This document shows, piece by piece, positions 16,352 through 24,700 of a stretch of DNA of 64,000 nt. Within the stretch, counting starts at the first letter, position 1, and every line of letters begins with the position of its first letter. The notes beneath the pieces were generated by a model, which searched no databases, was not told the origin of the DNA, and was given only the letters and a program-made list of their open reading frames with translations. The position numbers and the translations under genes were made by a program. This stretch comes from an uncultured Bacteroidales bacterium (GTDB lineage: Bacteria; Bacteroidota; Bacteroidia; Bacteroidales; Paludibacteraceae): positions 1 through 64,000 of the forward strand of contig ONPG01000020.1 in assembly GCA_900319645.1 (NCBI GenBank). Reading direction: 5' to 3'.

Positions 16352-19306
16352 ATGACGTCTTTCAGACATTACGTTATTACGATTTTCGGCACGCTGTGTC
16401 TGGCACTTTGCCCGTTGGCCCTTCAGGCTCAGACCACGAAGATGGAGGCGCGTTACAACGCGCTGGCTGAGCGTTTCCCGGCTCGCGACAAACTGCTGCA
16501 GCGGGACCTGAAAACCTATTTGCAGGATTTCCCCTACACCACCTTCGCCGACGAGGTGAAGTTCATGCAGGGAGTCCTGCAAACGGAACGCGGACACTAC
16601 AAACAGGCGATCAAGATCTTTGAGACCGTGGACATCAACGCCCTCGGACGCGACCACAGCAACGACTATTCGTTCTACCGCGGCTATTCCTATCTCATGC
16701 TGCAGGACTACGAGCGCGCGGCTCTCTATTTCAGTTACCTTGCCAAATCGCCGAACCGCTACGCCACGCGTGCGGACTATTACTACGCCTACTGCATGTA
16801 CAAACTGGAGCGCTACGACAAAGCGCTCCCGGCGCTCATGCGTCTGGAGCAGCAGCCTGAGTTCGCACGTACAGTCCCCTATTTCATTGCGCAGATCGAC
16901 TTCGCCCAGGGTCGTTACGACGAGGCGGAGGAGCGTGCAGTGATGCTGCTCCGCACGCAGCCCGACAGTGAGCACTCCGGCGAACTCCACCGGATGCTCG
17001 GCGAGATACGCTACCGCAACGGCCAATACGAAGAGGCGGCGGAGCAACTTCTCCAGTACGAGGCGATAGCCGTGGAGCGCAAAGAGGAACTGAGGCGCGA
17101 GGATATGTACCTGCTCGGTCACGCCGAGTACCGGCTCAACCGCAACGAGGACGCGGTGCGCCATCTCAAGATGGTGAAGCAGAAAGCCGACACCCTCAGC
17201 GAATCGGCGTGCCTCACACTCGGTAACGCCTATATCCGGCTCAACCAGCCCGAGCAGGCGAAAGTGTGGTATCAGGCAGCAGCCAACTACCGCCTCACGC
17301 CGTCTATCACCGAGGAAGCGGCGTACAACTACACCCTCTGCGCCTACCGCTCTTCGTCCGCTCTGGGCGAGTCCGTCCGCGCTTTCAACGATTTCCTGCA
17401 CGCCTTCCCCAACTCGAAATACGAGAGCAGTGTCTATAGCCTCCTCACCAACGCCCTCATGGAGAGCAAGAACTACGCCGCTGCTATCTCTACCCTCGAC
17501 TCTATCCCCAACCCGACGCCGAAGATGCTGGACACCAAGCAGTACCTCCGCTACCAGCTCGCTGCCGACGGGTTCCTCCAGGGCAAGATGCAGCAGGCAG
17601 TCAACTGGGCAGGCGAAGTGATGAGCCATAGCGCCGAATCCGACCGCTACACCACCGAGGTCCTTTATATCCGTGCCGAAGCCGAATACCGTCTGCACGA
17701 CTACGCTTCCTGCGAGAGCGACCTCCGGACCTTCTTCGCCCGGCCCGACGCCCCGCAGTCGGCCAACTACTCCGTGGCGCGATACCTCCAGGGCTACTGC
17801 GCTTTCTCGCAAGGCCGTTACGACGAGGCACGCCAGGCGTTCACCGCCTTTATCGACGGAGCCGACGCCGAACAGCCCACCTACGCCGACGCACTCAACC
17901 GAATCGGCGACTGCTATTTCAACGCACGCGATTTCAAGCAGGCGATTGCCTACTACACCCAGGTCAGCAACCTCCAGACCTCCGGAGCCGACTATGCGCT
18001 CTTCCAGCGCGGCTACGCATTGGGTCTGCAACGCCAGTACAACGAGAAGATCTCGGTGCTCCGTACCCTCGTCAGCCGCTATCCCAAATCCGACTACGCC
18101 GACGACGGAGTCTATGAGACCGCCCGTGCGCAACTCCAGAAGAACGACGAGCGCGGAGCTATCGTCACCTACGAGCAGCTCCTCAAGTCCTATCCCCACT
18201 CGGCACTGGCACGCAAAGCTTCGCTCGAACGGGCGATGCTCTACCGCAACCTCGGCCAGACCAACGAGGCGATCGATGCCTACCGCCGCACGATAGAGAA
18301 ATACCCGGCTACCGAGGAGGCCTACACCGCCCTCGAGACCCTGCAGGCACTCTACGTCGAACAGGGACGCGTGGACGAGTATATGGCTTACACCAAGAAC
18401 CTCGTCAAACTCAATATGACCGTCACCACCCACGAGGACAGTCTGCTCTTCGCCGCAGCCGAGATGCAGTATATGCAGGCGTCCTACCACAAGGCGGCGG
18501 AGTCCCTCACTGAGTATATCAACCGCTACTGCGCCGGAGGACGTTATTGCACCACCGCCCTCTATTACCTGGCGGACTCCTATTACCGCCAGGGTAAGTT
18601 CACCGAGGCGCTGGAGCGCTACGGCCAGTTGGCGGACATCTCTGCCAACCCCTATCAGGAAGAGGCGGCGATGCGTATGGCGGAGATCTATTACGACCAT
18701 CAGGATTACAACGCTGCCCTCGGTGCTTTCTATCGTCTGAACGCACTGGCTTCCACCACCGAGAACGCCAACATTGCACGCCTCGGTATCCTGCGCTGCT
18801 CCTCGCTGCTCGGACGCCATACAGCTACCATCGACATCGCCAACCAGCTCCTCAGCGAGCAACCGGCGGATGAGGCGGTACGCAACGAGGCACTTTACTG
18901 CCGAGCCAAAGCGCTGGCGGCACAGGGCGACTGGACCAAAGCACAACCCGACCTCATCACCCTCGCCGCCGAAGTGCGCACTGCGCAGGGAGCAGAAGCC
19001 AAATACCTGCTCGCCCAGAGCTATTTCGAGCAGGGACGTATCGACGAGGCGGAGACCGAGATTATGGATTTTACCCGGATGACCACCAGCCAGCAGTACT
19101 GGCTTGCACGTGCGCTCATCCTGCTCAGCGACATCTACACCCGTCGCGGCGAGAATTTCCAGGCACGCCAGTACCTGCTCGCCCTCAAGCAGAACTACAC
19201 CCTCACCGGAGACGACATCCCTGCTCTCATCAGCCAGCGCATCGCCGCTCTCGACGAATTGGAGAAACAATCAGAAACTAAGGAGGAGAATGAAGATGAA
19301 GAATAA
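16352..19306 (+). CDS. Large periplasmic tetratricopeptide-repeat protein
   Basis: A 984-residue protein: signal peptide (ending PLALQAQ), then TPR units almost from end to end. Examples are GHYKQAIKIFETVDI, GRYDEAEERAVMLL, GRYDEARQAFTAFIDG and GKFTEALERYGQLADI. The C-terminus is acidic (EENEDEE). Such long TPR proteins of Bacteroidota act as periplasmic scaffolds, and the partner is not known. It starts 18 nt after potD and overlaps the outer-membrane barrel gene that follows. The two probably form a pair, and read-through from the pot promoter is likely. High GC and strong codon bias create long antisense open frames here that I do not consider genes. Confidence 0.88.
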   Translation: MTSFRHYVITIFGTLCLALCPLALQAQTTKMEARYNALAERFPARDKLLQRDLKTYLQDFPYTTFADEVKFMQGVLQTERGHYKQAIKIFETVDINALGRDHSNDYSFYRGYSYLMLQDYERAALYFSYLAKSPNRYATRADYYYAYCMYKLERYDKALPALMRLEQQPEFARTVPYFIAQIDFAQGRYDEAEERAVMLLRTQPDSEHSGELHRMLGEIRYRNGQYEEAAEQLLQYEAIAVERKEELRREDMYLLGHAEYRLNRNEDAVRHLKMVKQKADTLSESACLTLGNAYIRLNQPEQAKVWYQAAANYRLTPSITEEAAYNYTLCAYRSSSALGESVRAFNDFLHAFPNSKYESSVYSLLTNALMESKNYAAAISTLDSIPNPTPKMLDTKQYLRYQLAADGFLQGKMQQAVNWAGEVMSHSAESDRYTTEVLYIRAEAEYRLHDYASCESDLRTFFARPDAPQSANYSVARYLQGYCAFSQGRYDEARQAFTAFIDGADAEQPTYADALNRIGDCYFNARDFKQAIAYYTQVSNLQTSGADYALFQRGYALGLQRQYNEKISVLRTLVSRYPKSDYADDGVYETARAQLQKNDERGAIVTYEQLLKSYPHSALARKASLERAMLYRNLGQTNEAIDAYRRTIEKYPATEEAYTALETLQALYVEQGRVDEYMAYTKNLVKLNMTVTTHEDSLLFAAAEMQYMQASYHKAAESLTEYINRYCAGGRYCTTALYYLADSYYRQGKFTEALERYGQLADISANPYQEEAAMRMAEIYYDHQDYNAALGAFYRLNALASTTENANIARLGILRCSSLLGRHTATIDIANQLLSEQPADEAVRNEALYCRAKALAAQGDWTKAQPDLITLAAEVRTAQGAEAKYLLAQSYFEQGRIDEAETEIMDFTRMTTSQQYWLARALILLSDIYTRRGENFQARQYLLALKQNYTLTGDDIPALISQRIAALDELEKQSETKEENEDEE

Positions 19307-21212
19307 TTCAATCGTGATTACGTGGTCACGTGGTCTCGTGATCTCGACAGCGCTGATCCTGAGCGCCTCCCTTTCCGCCCAGCAGGACACCGCGCTCAAC
19401 CGCTCCGTCACCGTGGAGCGTGATTTCCAGCCTGTCATTCAAGCTGCCGGCAAAGTGGCAACCAAACCTGCGGTCGTAGAGACGGAGATAGAGCCTATCG
19501 AGGTCAGCTATTCCGACTACACGGTGGAAGTCAATCCCGAGGTACAGATGCAGCCGCTGCTCTCCCAGCCTACCCGTTTCGGCGAGGGACACAACTACAA
19601 CGGCTACGTCCGCGGAGGACTGGGACACACCAATACGCTCTTCGATTTCGGCTATCACCTCAACGACGGCAAGAGCTCGATCCTCGACGTCTATGCCCAC
19701 CACCGTGCCCAATGGGGTCTGCGCGCGTTGAGCAAGACCAAACTGGGGCTGGATTTCACCCACCCCTTCTCCAGATGCAGCCTCTATTTCGGCCTCAACG
19801 GAGGGAATATCTACTACCATAAGTACGGTCATTTCTACGACTATTCGCACGGCGACGCCGGTGCCTGGGAGCGCACCAAAACGCTCTATCCCGAGCCGCG
19901 TACGCTGAGCCCAGCCGACAAGACCACCCTTTGGACCGCCGAGGCGTATATAGGCGTCAAGGCAAACGCCAAGGAGGAGTTTCAGTACCGCGTTCAAACG
20001 GGCTACCTGCTCTTCGCCAAACCCAATGCGATAGCCGAGCACCAACTGCGCACGCACGCCTCCTTTGAGTGGAACGGCGACGCCCATCGTGTGGGAGCCA
20101 AACTCTATGTCCAGAACAATTTCATGACGCTGAGCGGCAACCTCGGTGCCACGATACCCGCAGACATGTACAACAGCCGCCACAACATCCGCCTGGAGCC
20201 GTACTACGCCTACAGCGGCAACCGGGTACAACTACACCTGGGTGTTAACCTTGATATGAACATCGGCCGCGGCAAGAACGACCTCTCCGGCGTGGACAAC
20301 CTCTCTTTTGCTCCGTCGCCGCATGTGCACCTCGAGGCGCAGATAGCCAAGCAGTGGCTCACCTTCTATGCCGACGCTACCGGTTTGCACGGAATGGGTA
20401 CTGTCCAGGCGTTCATGGAAGCCAACCGCTACCGCGTTATCCACGCAGGTATTATCTCGATGCACCCGGCCAACCATACGCCGGTGGACGCCGAGGCGGG
20501 ATTTCACATCCGTCCCCATCGTGACCTGCTCATCGAGCTCCACGGAGGCTACGCGCTCTATCTGAACACCACGACGCTCATCGCCGTGACCGACAGCGCG
20601 CGCTACAACAAAGTGCTCAACGTGCCACTGCGCGGCGGCGATCTCAGCTACACTTACAGCGACTACAGCCGCGGTAAGATAGGCGGACAGGTCAACTACC
20701 ACTACCGCGACTACGTGCGCGTCAACCTCAATGCCGACTATTTCTTCTGGCGCGCCTTGCGCAATGAGAGCAACGGGTATAACTACGCCTCTGTGTGCAC
20801 CGAACTGACGGACTTGCTGAACAACACCTCTAAAACGGTCTATGACCGCGCTAACTGGCAGTTAGGCCTGCGCGTGGACGGCAAGATCGACAAGCACTGG
20901 TCGGTCTATTCCGACAACCATTTCGCCGGCAGCCGTCTCGCCCTGGCTAACGACGGCGAGCACAAGCTCAAGCCGACTGTCGAACTCAACCTCGGTTGCC
21001 AGTACAATATGTGGGTAGGCAAAGCATCGTCCGCACATGGCAAGGCCGGACAGTCCCAGATGACCAACGAGCTCCCGCTCCGCCCGGAGACCAAGCCCAA
21101 CCTCACCCTCTTTGCCCAAGTGAACAATTTCATTCACTATAAGAACGACCTCTATTACGGCTACACCTCCGAGGGCATCAATTTCCTCGTCGGCGCCACT
21201 TTCCGATTCTAA
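19296..21212 (+). CDS. TonB-dependent-receptor-like outer-membrane beta-barrel
   Basis: About 638 residues. The open frame reaches back to 19104, but the signal peptide begins at 19290/19296 (MKNNSIVITWSRGLVISTAL, ending LSAQ). AGGAGG at 19281-19286 is 9 nt from the ATG at 19296, which decides this start. After a short proline-rich linker (ERDFQPVIQAAGKV) there are regular amphipathic strands: FGYHLNDGKSSILDVYAHHR, ARYNKVLNVPLRGGDLSYTY, and a last strand GINFLVGATFRF ending in Phe as outer-membrane barrels do. No plug domain is evident. The start overlaps the end of the TPR gene by 11 nt, which suggests the two products work together in the envelope. Substrate unknown. Confidence 0.78.
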   Translation: MKNNSIVITWSRGLVISTALILSASLSAQQDTALNRSVTVERDFQPVIQAAGKVATKPAVVETEIEPIEVSYSDYTVEVNPEVQMQPLLSQPTRFGEGHNYNGYVRGGLGHTNTLFDFGYHLNDGKSSILDVYAHHRAQWGLRALSKTKLGLDFTHPFSRCSLYFGLNGGNIYYHKYGHFYDYSHGDAGAWERTKTLYPEPRTLSPADKTTLWTAEAYIGVKANAKEEFQYRVQTGYLLFAKPNAIAEHQLRTHASFEWNGDAHRVGAKLYVQNNFMTLSGNLGATIPADMYNSRHNIRLEPYYAYSGNRVQLHLGVNLDMNIGRGKNDLSGVDNLSFAPSPHVHLEAQIAKQWLTFYADATGLHGMGTVQAFMEANRYRVIHAGIISMHPANHTPVDAEAGFHIRPHRDLLIELHGGYALYLNTTTLIAVTDSARYNKVLNVPLRGGDLSYTYSDYSRGKIGGQVNYHYRDYVRVNLNADYFFWRALRNESNGYNYASVCTELTDLLNNTSKTVYDRANWQLGLRVDGKIDKHWSVYSDNHFAGSRLALANDGEHKLKPTVELNLGCQYNMWVGKASSAHGKAGQSQMTNELPLRPETKPNLTLFAQVNNFIHYKNDLYYGYTSEGINFLVGATFRF

Positions 21213-21218
21213 AAAGCA

Positions 21219-22709
21219 ATGAGAAAAACAGCTATCGTATATGGTCTGGCATTGGCAGCCCTCGCCGGTTGCACCCGTCCGCAGCCGGAGTGCTACAGCC
21301 GCGAGATGATCAACGCGCGTATGTCCGCGTGGTATAACAAGGACAACTGCATCGGGTTTGACAACGCCAACTCCACCAACGGCATCACCACGCCCGAACA
21401 CTACGCCACCTGGGACTACGTGCCCGGCGTGGTAGCCAAGGGTATTCTGGATGTATGGCAGGTCTATCAGGACTCCGCCTGGGCGGATGCGTGGTATATA
21501 GGTCTGGCGGACTGGGCGGACCGTCTGGATCCCAAGGAACTGGACGAATTGGTCAAAGGCGGTATATTGGATGACCTCAACTGCGCCAAGGTCTTTATGG
21601 GGCTCTACGAGGGCGCCAAACCCGGAGGACGGTTTGAGAACCCCGAACGCGCCGCCTACTATATGCAGCAGATGCAACGCGCTGCGCGCGGGTTGGAGGA
21701 ACATGCGGACAAGTACTCTATCCACACCGGTGTGGGCGGAGACGGCGAGACCTTGCAGCCCGAGGTGGAGAACGGCTGGATGCACAAAGCCACCGACAAC
21801 CCCGAGAAAAGCTACTGGGGACAGATGTGGTGCGACGGAGCGTATATGGGGCCCGCACTTTTGGCACAATTATTGCAATATAAGGCTTGTGAAGGCACGA
21901 GGCTGGGTTGGAATGATGTAGTGAAACAGTTTACAGCCTCGTGGCCTTACCTTTGGGACGAAGACAAGCAACTACTCTACCACGTCCTTTTCACCGATAT
22001 TTCCGTCAACAAGAACGCCAGGTCTATTTATGAGACCGGGCACGCTTATCTGTGTAAGCACGCTACGGATTATCCCGTCTATCACTCCGAGGAGTCTTGG
22101 GGACGGGCTGCCGGATGGTATATCCTCGCGCTGGTGGACGTGATGGAGGCGTATATGTTGAACCAGCAAGGGGACAACCGGCAAGCCACCGACGCACTGC
22201 CGCAGGCGGCTGATTTCGAGACCCTGCACACCTATCTGACCATGCTGGCGGACGGACTCATTGCCCGGCAGGACCCGGAGACGGGTTGCTGGTACCAGTT
22301 GCTCCAATACGGTCCGGAGAAATGTGCGACTCAGGGAGTGGATGACACGGGTTCCAAGAAGTTTACCAACGTGCCCGAAGGCGGTACGCAGTGCAACTAT
22401 CTGGAGTCCTCCGCCTCTTGTCTGATCACCGCGGCTCTCCTGAAAGCCACTCGCCTGGGCTTCGGTGACTATGCCGCTGCCGGCAAACGTGGTTTTGAGG
22501 GTATCCAGAAGCAGTTTGTCCGCACGGAGAACGGTCTATTGACTATCACAGGCAGTTGTCAGTCCGCCGGACTGAGCCACGACCGCAACGGCACGGCTGC
22601 CTACTACCTGATCGGCAAGGACGTCCCCATCCAGGACAACACCGAAGGGAAAGTCCTCGGCGCCTATCTCATGGCTGCCGTAGAATACGAAAGAGCCTGT
22701 CGTCATTGA
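21219..22709 (+). CDS. GH105-like glycoside hydrolase lipoprotein
   Basis: A 496-residue enzyme with a lipoprotein signal (ALAALAGC). The segment YWGQMWCDGAYMGPALLAQ resembles the active-site region of GH105/GH88 unsaturated glucuronyl and rhamnogalacturonyl hydrolases (alpha6/alpha6 barrel). EESWGRAAGWYILALVDVME and ECNYLESSAS-like NYLESSASCLITAAL fit the family too. It would remove unsaturated uronic acid from the ends of pectin-type oligosaccharides in the periplasm or at the surface. It follows the barrel gene by 6 nt. The stop codon lies inside the terminator at 22689-22720. Confidence 0.82.
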   Translation: MRKTAIVYGLALAALAGCTRPQPECYSREMINARMSAWYNKDNCIGFDNANSTNGITTPEHYATWDYVPGVVAKGILDVWQVYQDSAWADAWYIGLADWADRLDPKELDELVKGGILDDLNCAKVFMGLYEGAKPGGRFENPERAAYYMQQMQRAARGLEEHADKYSIHTGVGGDGETLQPEVENGWMHKATDNPEKSYWGQMWCDGAYMGPALLAQLLQYKACEGTRLGWNDVVKQFTASWPYLWDEDKQLLYHVLFTDISVNKNARSIYETGHAYLCKHATDYPVYHSEESWGRAAGWYILALVDVMEAYMLNQQGDNRQATDALPQAADFETLHTYLTMLADGLIARQDPETGCWYQLLQYGPEKCATQGVDDTGSKKFTNVPEGGTQCNYLESSASCLITAALLKATRLGFGDYAAAGKRGFEGIQKQFVRTENGLLTITGSCQSAGLSHDRNGTAAYYLIGKDVPIQDNTEGKVLGAYLMAAVEYERACRH

Positions 22710-22720
22710 CAGGCTCTTTC
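22689..22720. terminator. Bidirectional terminator after the GH105 gene
   Basis: Perfect 13-bp stem GAAAGAGCCTGTC / GACAGGCTCTTTC with loop GTCATT. It overlaps the last codons of the hydrolase and closes both the long pot operon (plus) and the PIN operon (minus). Confidence 0.85.
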
Positions 22721-22741
22721 TGTATCGTTTCTTTTTCTCTC

Positions 22742-23146
22742 TTATTCTCCCAGCCATTCTCCGGCTGTCATAACAGGAATGTGTGCATTAGCAAAATCCT
22801 TGCCATTACGTGTTATAATAGCCTCCGCTTTGATAGTAAGTGCTGAATAATATTGCAGAGCATCCTCAAAATCCGTAAATTGGGATGAGAGTGCATCATC
22901 AATGGTGCGTTCATCCGTAGTAGCTATTCTCACTAATTGTCTGAGTCCGGAAAGCAGTTTCCGCTCCTCGGCTGCATTATGTTTGGATAACACATACGAA
23001 GCAGTAGTAAATGTCACAGGGGAAACAAAAAGTTCTACTTTCTTCTCATGAGCAAGAGTAAACAAACGCACGGCATCATCACAAAAGGGCTTGCGTTCTG
23101 CCAACAAATCAAGCACGATATTTGTATCTAAGAACAAGCGAATCAT
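22742..23146 (-). CDS. PIN-domain toxin (VapC-like)
   Basis: A 134-residue PIN ribonuclease. The opening MIRLFLDTNIVLDLL holds the first catalytic Asp, and the DFEDALQYYSALTIKAEAIITRN segment holds the later acidic residues and the conserved motif near the C-terminus. Toxins of this kind cleave specific RNAs when the antitoxin is lost. Its start overlaps the antitoxin stop by 4 nt. The pair has its own promoter and sits at the edge of an AT-rich accessory region. Confidence 0.88.
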   Translation of the reverse strand: MIRLFLDTNIVLDLLAERKPFCDDAVRLFTLAHEKKVELFVSPVTFTTASYVLSKHNAAEERKLLSGLRQLVRIATTDERTIDDALSSQFTDFEDALQYYSALTIKAEAIITRNGKDFANAHIPVMTAGEWLGE

Positions 23147-23388
23147 TGATGTTTCTCTTCTAAATAACGCATATAGGCTTTACGGCCGTTTATATCATCT
23201 TCTTCAAGGGGTTTGCCTGCACCCAATAGATTGGCTACTACATCCGGCACCGCATCCTGGCTCGCTTCATGATCACGACTGATCAACAAAAGCAAATAGC
23301 GTTCTATAAGAGCATTCAAATCTTGCCCTTTTTGCTCAGCATATGCTTGTGCTTGAGAATAAATATAACTGTCAATAGCTACTTGCAT
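23143..23388 (-). CDS. DUF6364-like antitoxin
   Basis: An 81-residue protein (MQVAIDSYIYSQAQAYAEQK) with a ribbon-helix-helix-like N-terminus, like the DUF6364 partners of PIN toxins. The frame is open ten codons further to a TTG at 23418, but that TTG lies inside the promoter -7 box, so it cannot be the start. GGAGG ends 5 nt before the ATG at 23388 and decides it. It should neutralise the PIN toxin encoded next to it and repress the operon. Confidence 0.75.
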   Translation of the reverse strand: MQVAIDSYIYSQAQAYAEQKGQDLNALIERYLLLLISRDHEASQDAVPDVVANLLGAGKPLEEDDINGRKAYMRYLEEKHQ

Positions 23389-23415
23389 AATGACCTCCAT
23401 TTCTGATTTTCGGTG

Positions 23416-23446
23416 CAAAGGTACAATAAAATTTTGATATAAACAA
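23416..23446 (-). promoter_or_regulatory. Promoter of the PIN toxin-antitoxin operon
   Basis: Minus-strand TTG (23444-23446), 20-nt spacer, TACCTTTG (23416-23423). Confidence 0.8.
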
Positions 23447-23805
23447 ATGTTATACGAATTTATTTGTTCCTATTTTTAATTTGTAAACAATAAAACAATA
23501 TTTTTTTCTAATTTTTGATAATTTTTGACCAATCCCCCACACCCGCGTAGCGTCCTTTCACCTTTCAATTTTCAGTTTTCAACTTTCTACTGAATATCGG
23601 TCCATAGTCGGACCATTATCGGGCCATTATCGGGATAGGCCCCCCTTTTTGGGCGCATTTCTACCCCTCTTCGCACATTGACCTAAACAATTTTTGGTCC
23701 ATTTTTGGTCATTTTTGGCCAACAGAAACATCCGCCTCACGAAAAATTAGTTTAATTCGCTAAATTCGCAGTTTTTTTGTTTCCCAACCTCCGCGTAGCG
23801 TCCTT
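23447..23805. other. AT-rich gene-free stretch with several short repeats
   Basis: No gene is seen. It holds TAATTTTTGATAATTTTTGAC at 23509-23529 (again at 24454-24474), CCGCGTAGCGTCCTTTCA at 23543-23560 (again at 23791-23808), a heptamer-period tract at 23564-23590, and paired short repeats of the form CCATTATCGGG near 23610-23635 and TTTTTGGTC near 23690-23715. Confidence 0.7.
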
Positions 23806-24405
23806 TCAGTTTTCAGTTTTCAGTTTCCTCCGTTTCACGCCGTAGCCTATTGCCAGGAGCAGCAGGGGCAGGAGGGCGTCGCCGACAGGCAGCTGGATCT
23901 CTCCTTCGCCAGGCGTACCGGGGTTAGCGGCTTCGCGCAGAAATCCTCTCCGGCTCTCGGTAGCAGCCGCTACTGCTAAGTCTGCGGCGTTCTGCCGCGA
24001 GACGTTCAATGCAGGCAGCGACACAGACGTGCCGCCGTACTGGATACCGCGGCTACCTCGTGAGCCCGAGCCTTGCGAACCGGACCCTTGCACGCTGCTG
24101 GTCATCGCTCCGGCGATAAACACCGTGCCCGGCTGGGTGAACACGTTCGCGCTGAAAACTCGCGCGTTACCGCCTCCTTGGTTACCTCCGTACAACTTTC
24201 GTACGTCGTACGTCGTCCCTTTGTACGTCACTAGCCCTGTCTGGTTGACACGGGTAGTGACGAATCCGTTCTGTGCACCTTTGGCGTGCATGCTCGTAGA
24301 GTAGAAATGGTACTGCGGTGCGGTGGCTGCCTCTGCCGTCAGGCAGAGACATACACCTGTCACCAGACTCATTACTTTCTTGGCTATATTCATTGCGTTT
24401 TTCAT
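23806..24405 (-). CDS. Small secreted protein with a C-terminal membrane anchor-like tail
   Basis: A 199-residue protein I do not recognise. It has a signal peptide (VMSLVTGVCLCLTAEA), a central part rich in Gly, Ser and Gln (SVQGSGSQGSGSRGSRG), and a C-terminus made of a Pro-Gly motif (LPVGDALLP), a hydrophobic run (LLLLAIGYGV) and a basic end (KRRK). That three-part tail looks like a sorting or anchoring signal, similar in layout to PEP-CTERM-type tails, but this is inference. The last codons are encoded by a heptamer-period repeat (23801-23828). It lies downstream of the giant repeat protein in the same orientation. Confidence 0.65.
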   Translation of the reverse strand: MKNAMNIAKKVMSLVTGVCLCLTAEAATAPQYHFYSTSMHAKGAQNGFVTTRVNQTGLVTYKGTTYDVRKLYGGNQGGGNARVFSANVFTQPGTVFIAGAMTSSVQGSGSQGSGSRGSRGIQYGGTSVSLPALNVSRQNAADLAVAAATESRRGFLREAANPGTPGEGEIQLPVGDALLPLLLLAIGYGVKRRKLKTEN

Positions 24406-24515
24406 TTTATTTTACTGTCCACAGATTAACCAAATTAAACAGATAATTTTTCTTAATTTTTGATAATTTTTGACTTACTAAAAAATGTTTTTTGTGTTTT
24501 TTTCTTAAATCAAAG

Positions 24516-24556
24516 ATCACCAATCACCTATCAGCAATTATCAATTCTCAATTACC
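24516..24556. repeat. Heptamer-period repeat after the giant protein gene
   Basis: Units AATCACC, TATCAGC, AATTATC, AATTCTC and AATTACC. The original stop codon of the giant protein (before the 68-bp duplication) would lie here. The rest of the 24406-24564 gap is AT-rich without genes. Confidence 0.75.
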
Positions 24557-24564
24557 TTCTTTCC

Positions 24565-24700
24565 TGTTCCGTCGTAGAGCACGCCGTTACGCAGGATATA
24601 GAGTTTGTCGTTCTCGATGAACTTCACGGCCTTGTTCCGTCGTAGAGCACGCCGTTACGCAGGATATAGAGTTTGTCGTTCTCGATGAACTTCACGGCCT
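24565..24700. repeat. Exact 68-bp tandem duplication at the 3' end of the giant gene
   Basis: 24565-24632 and 24633-24700 are the same 68 bases. Because 68 is not a multiple of 3, the second copy read by the minus-strand gene is out of frame, and the protein now ends YDGTRP. Read through a single copy, the tail would be YDGTGKKVIEN, the usual form of such tails. Confidence 0.9.

Noticed and set aside
16322..19270. 982-codon open frame antisense to the TPR gene (and a 400-codon one antisense to potD)
   Set aside because: The plus-strand genes have clear signal peptides, repeats and family motifs. The antisense frames arise from GC-rich, biased codon use and have no recognisable domains.
23389..23418. 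Upstream TTG start for the DUF6364-like antitoxin
   Set aside because: The TTG lies within the -7 box TACCTTTG of the promoter, so it would not be transcribed. A GGAGG-preceded ATG at 23388 is better.
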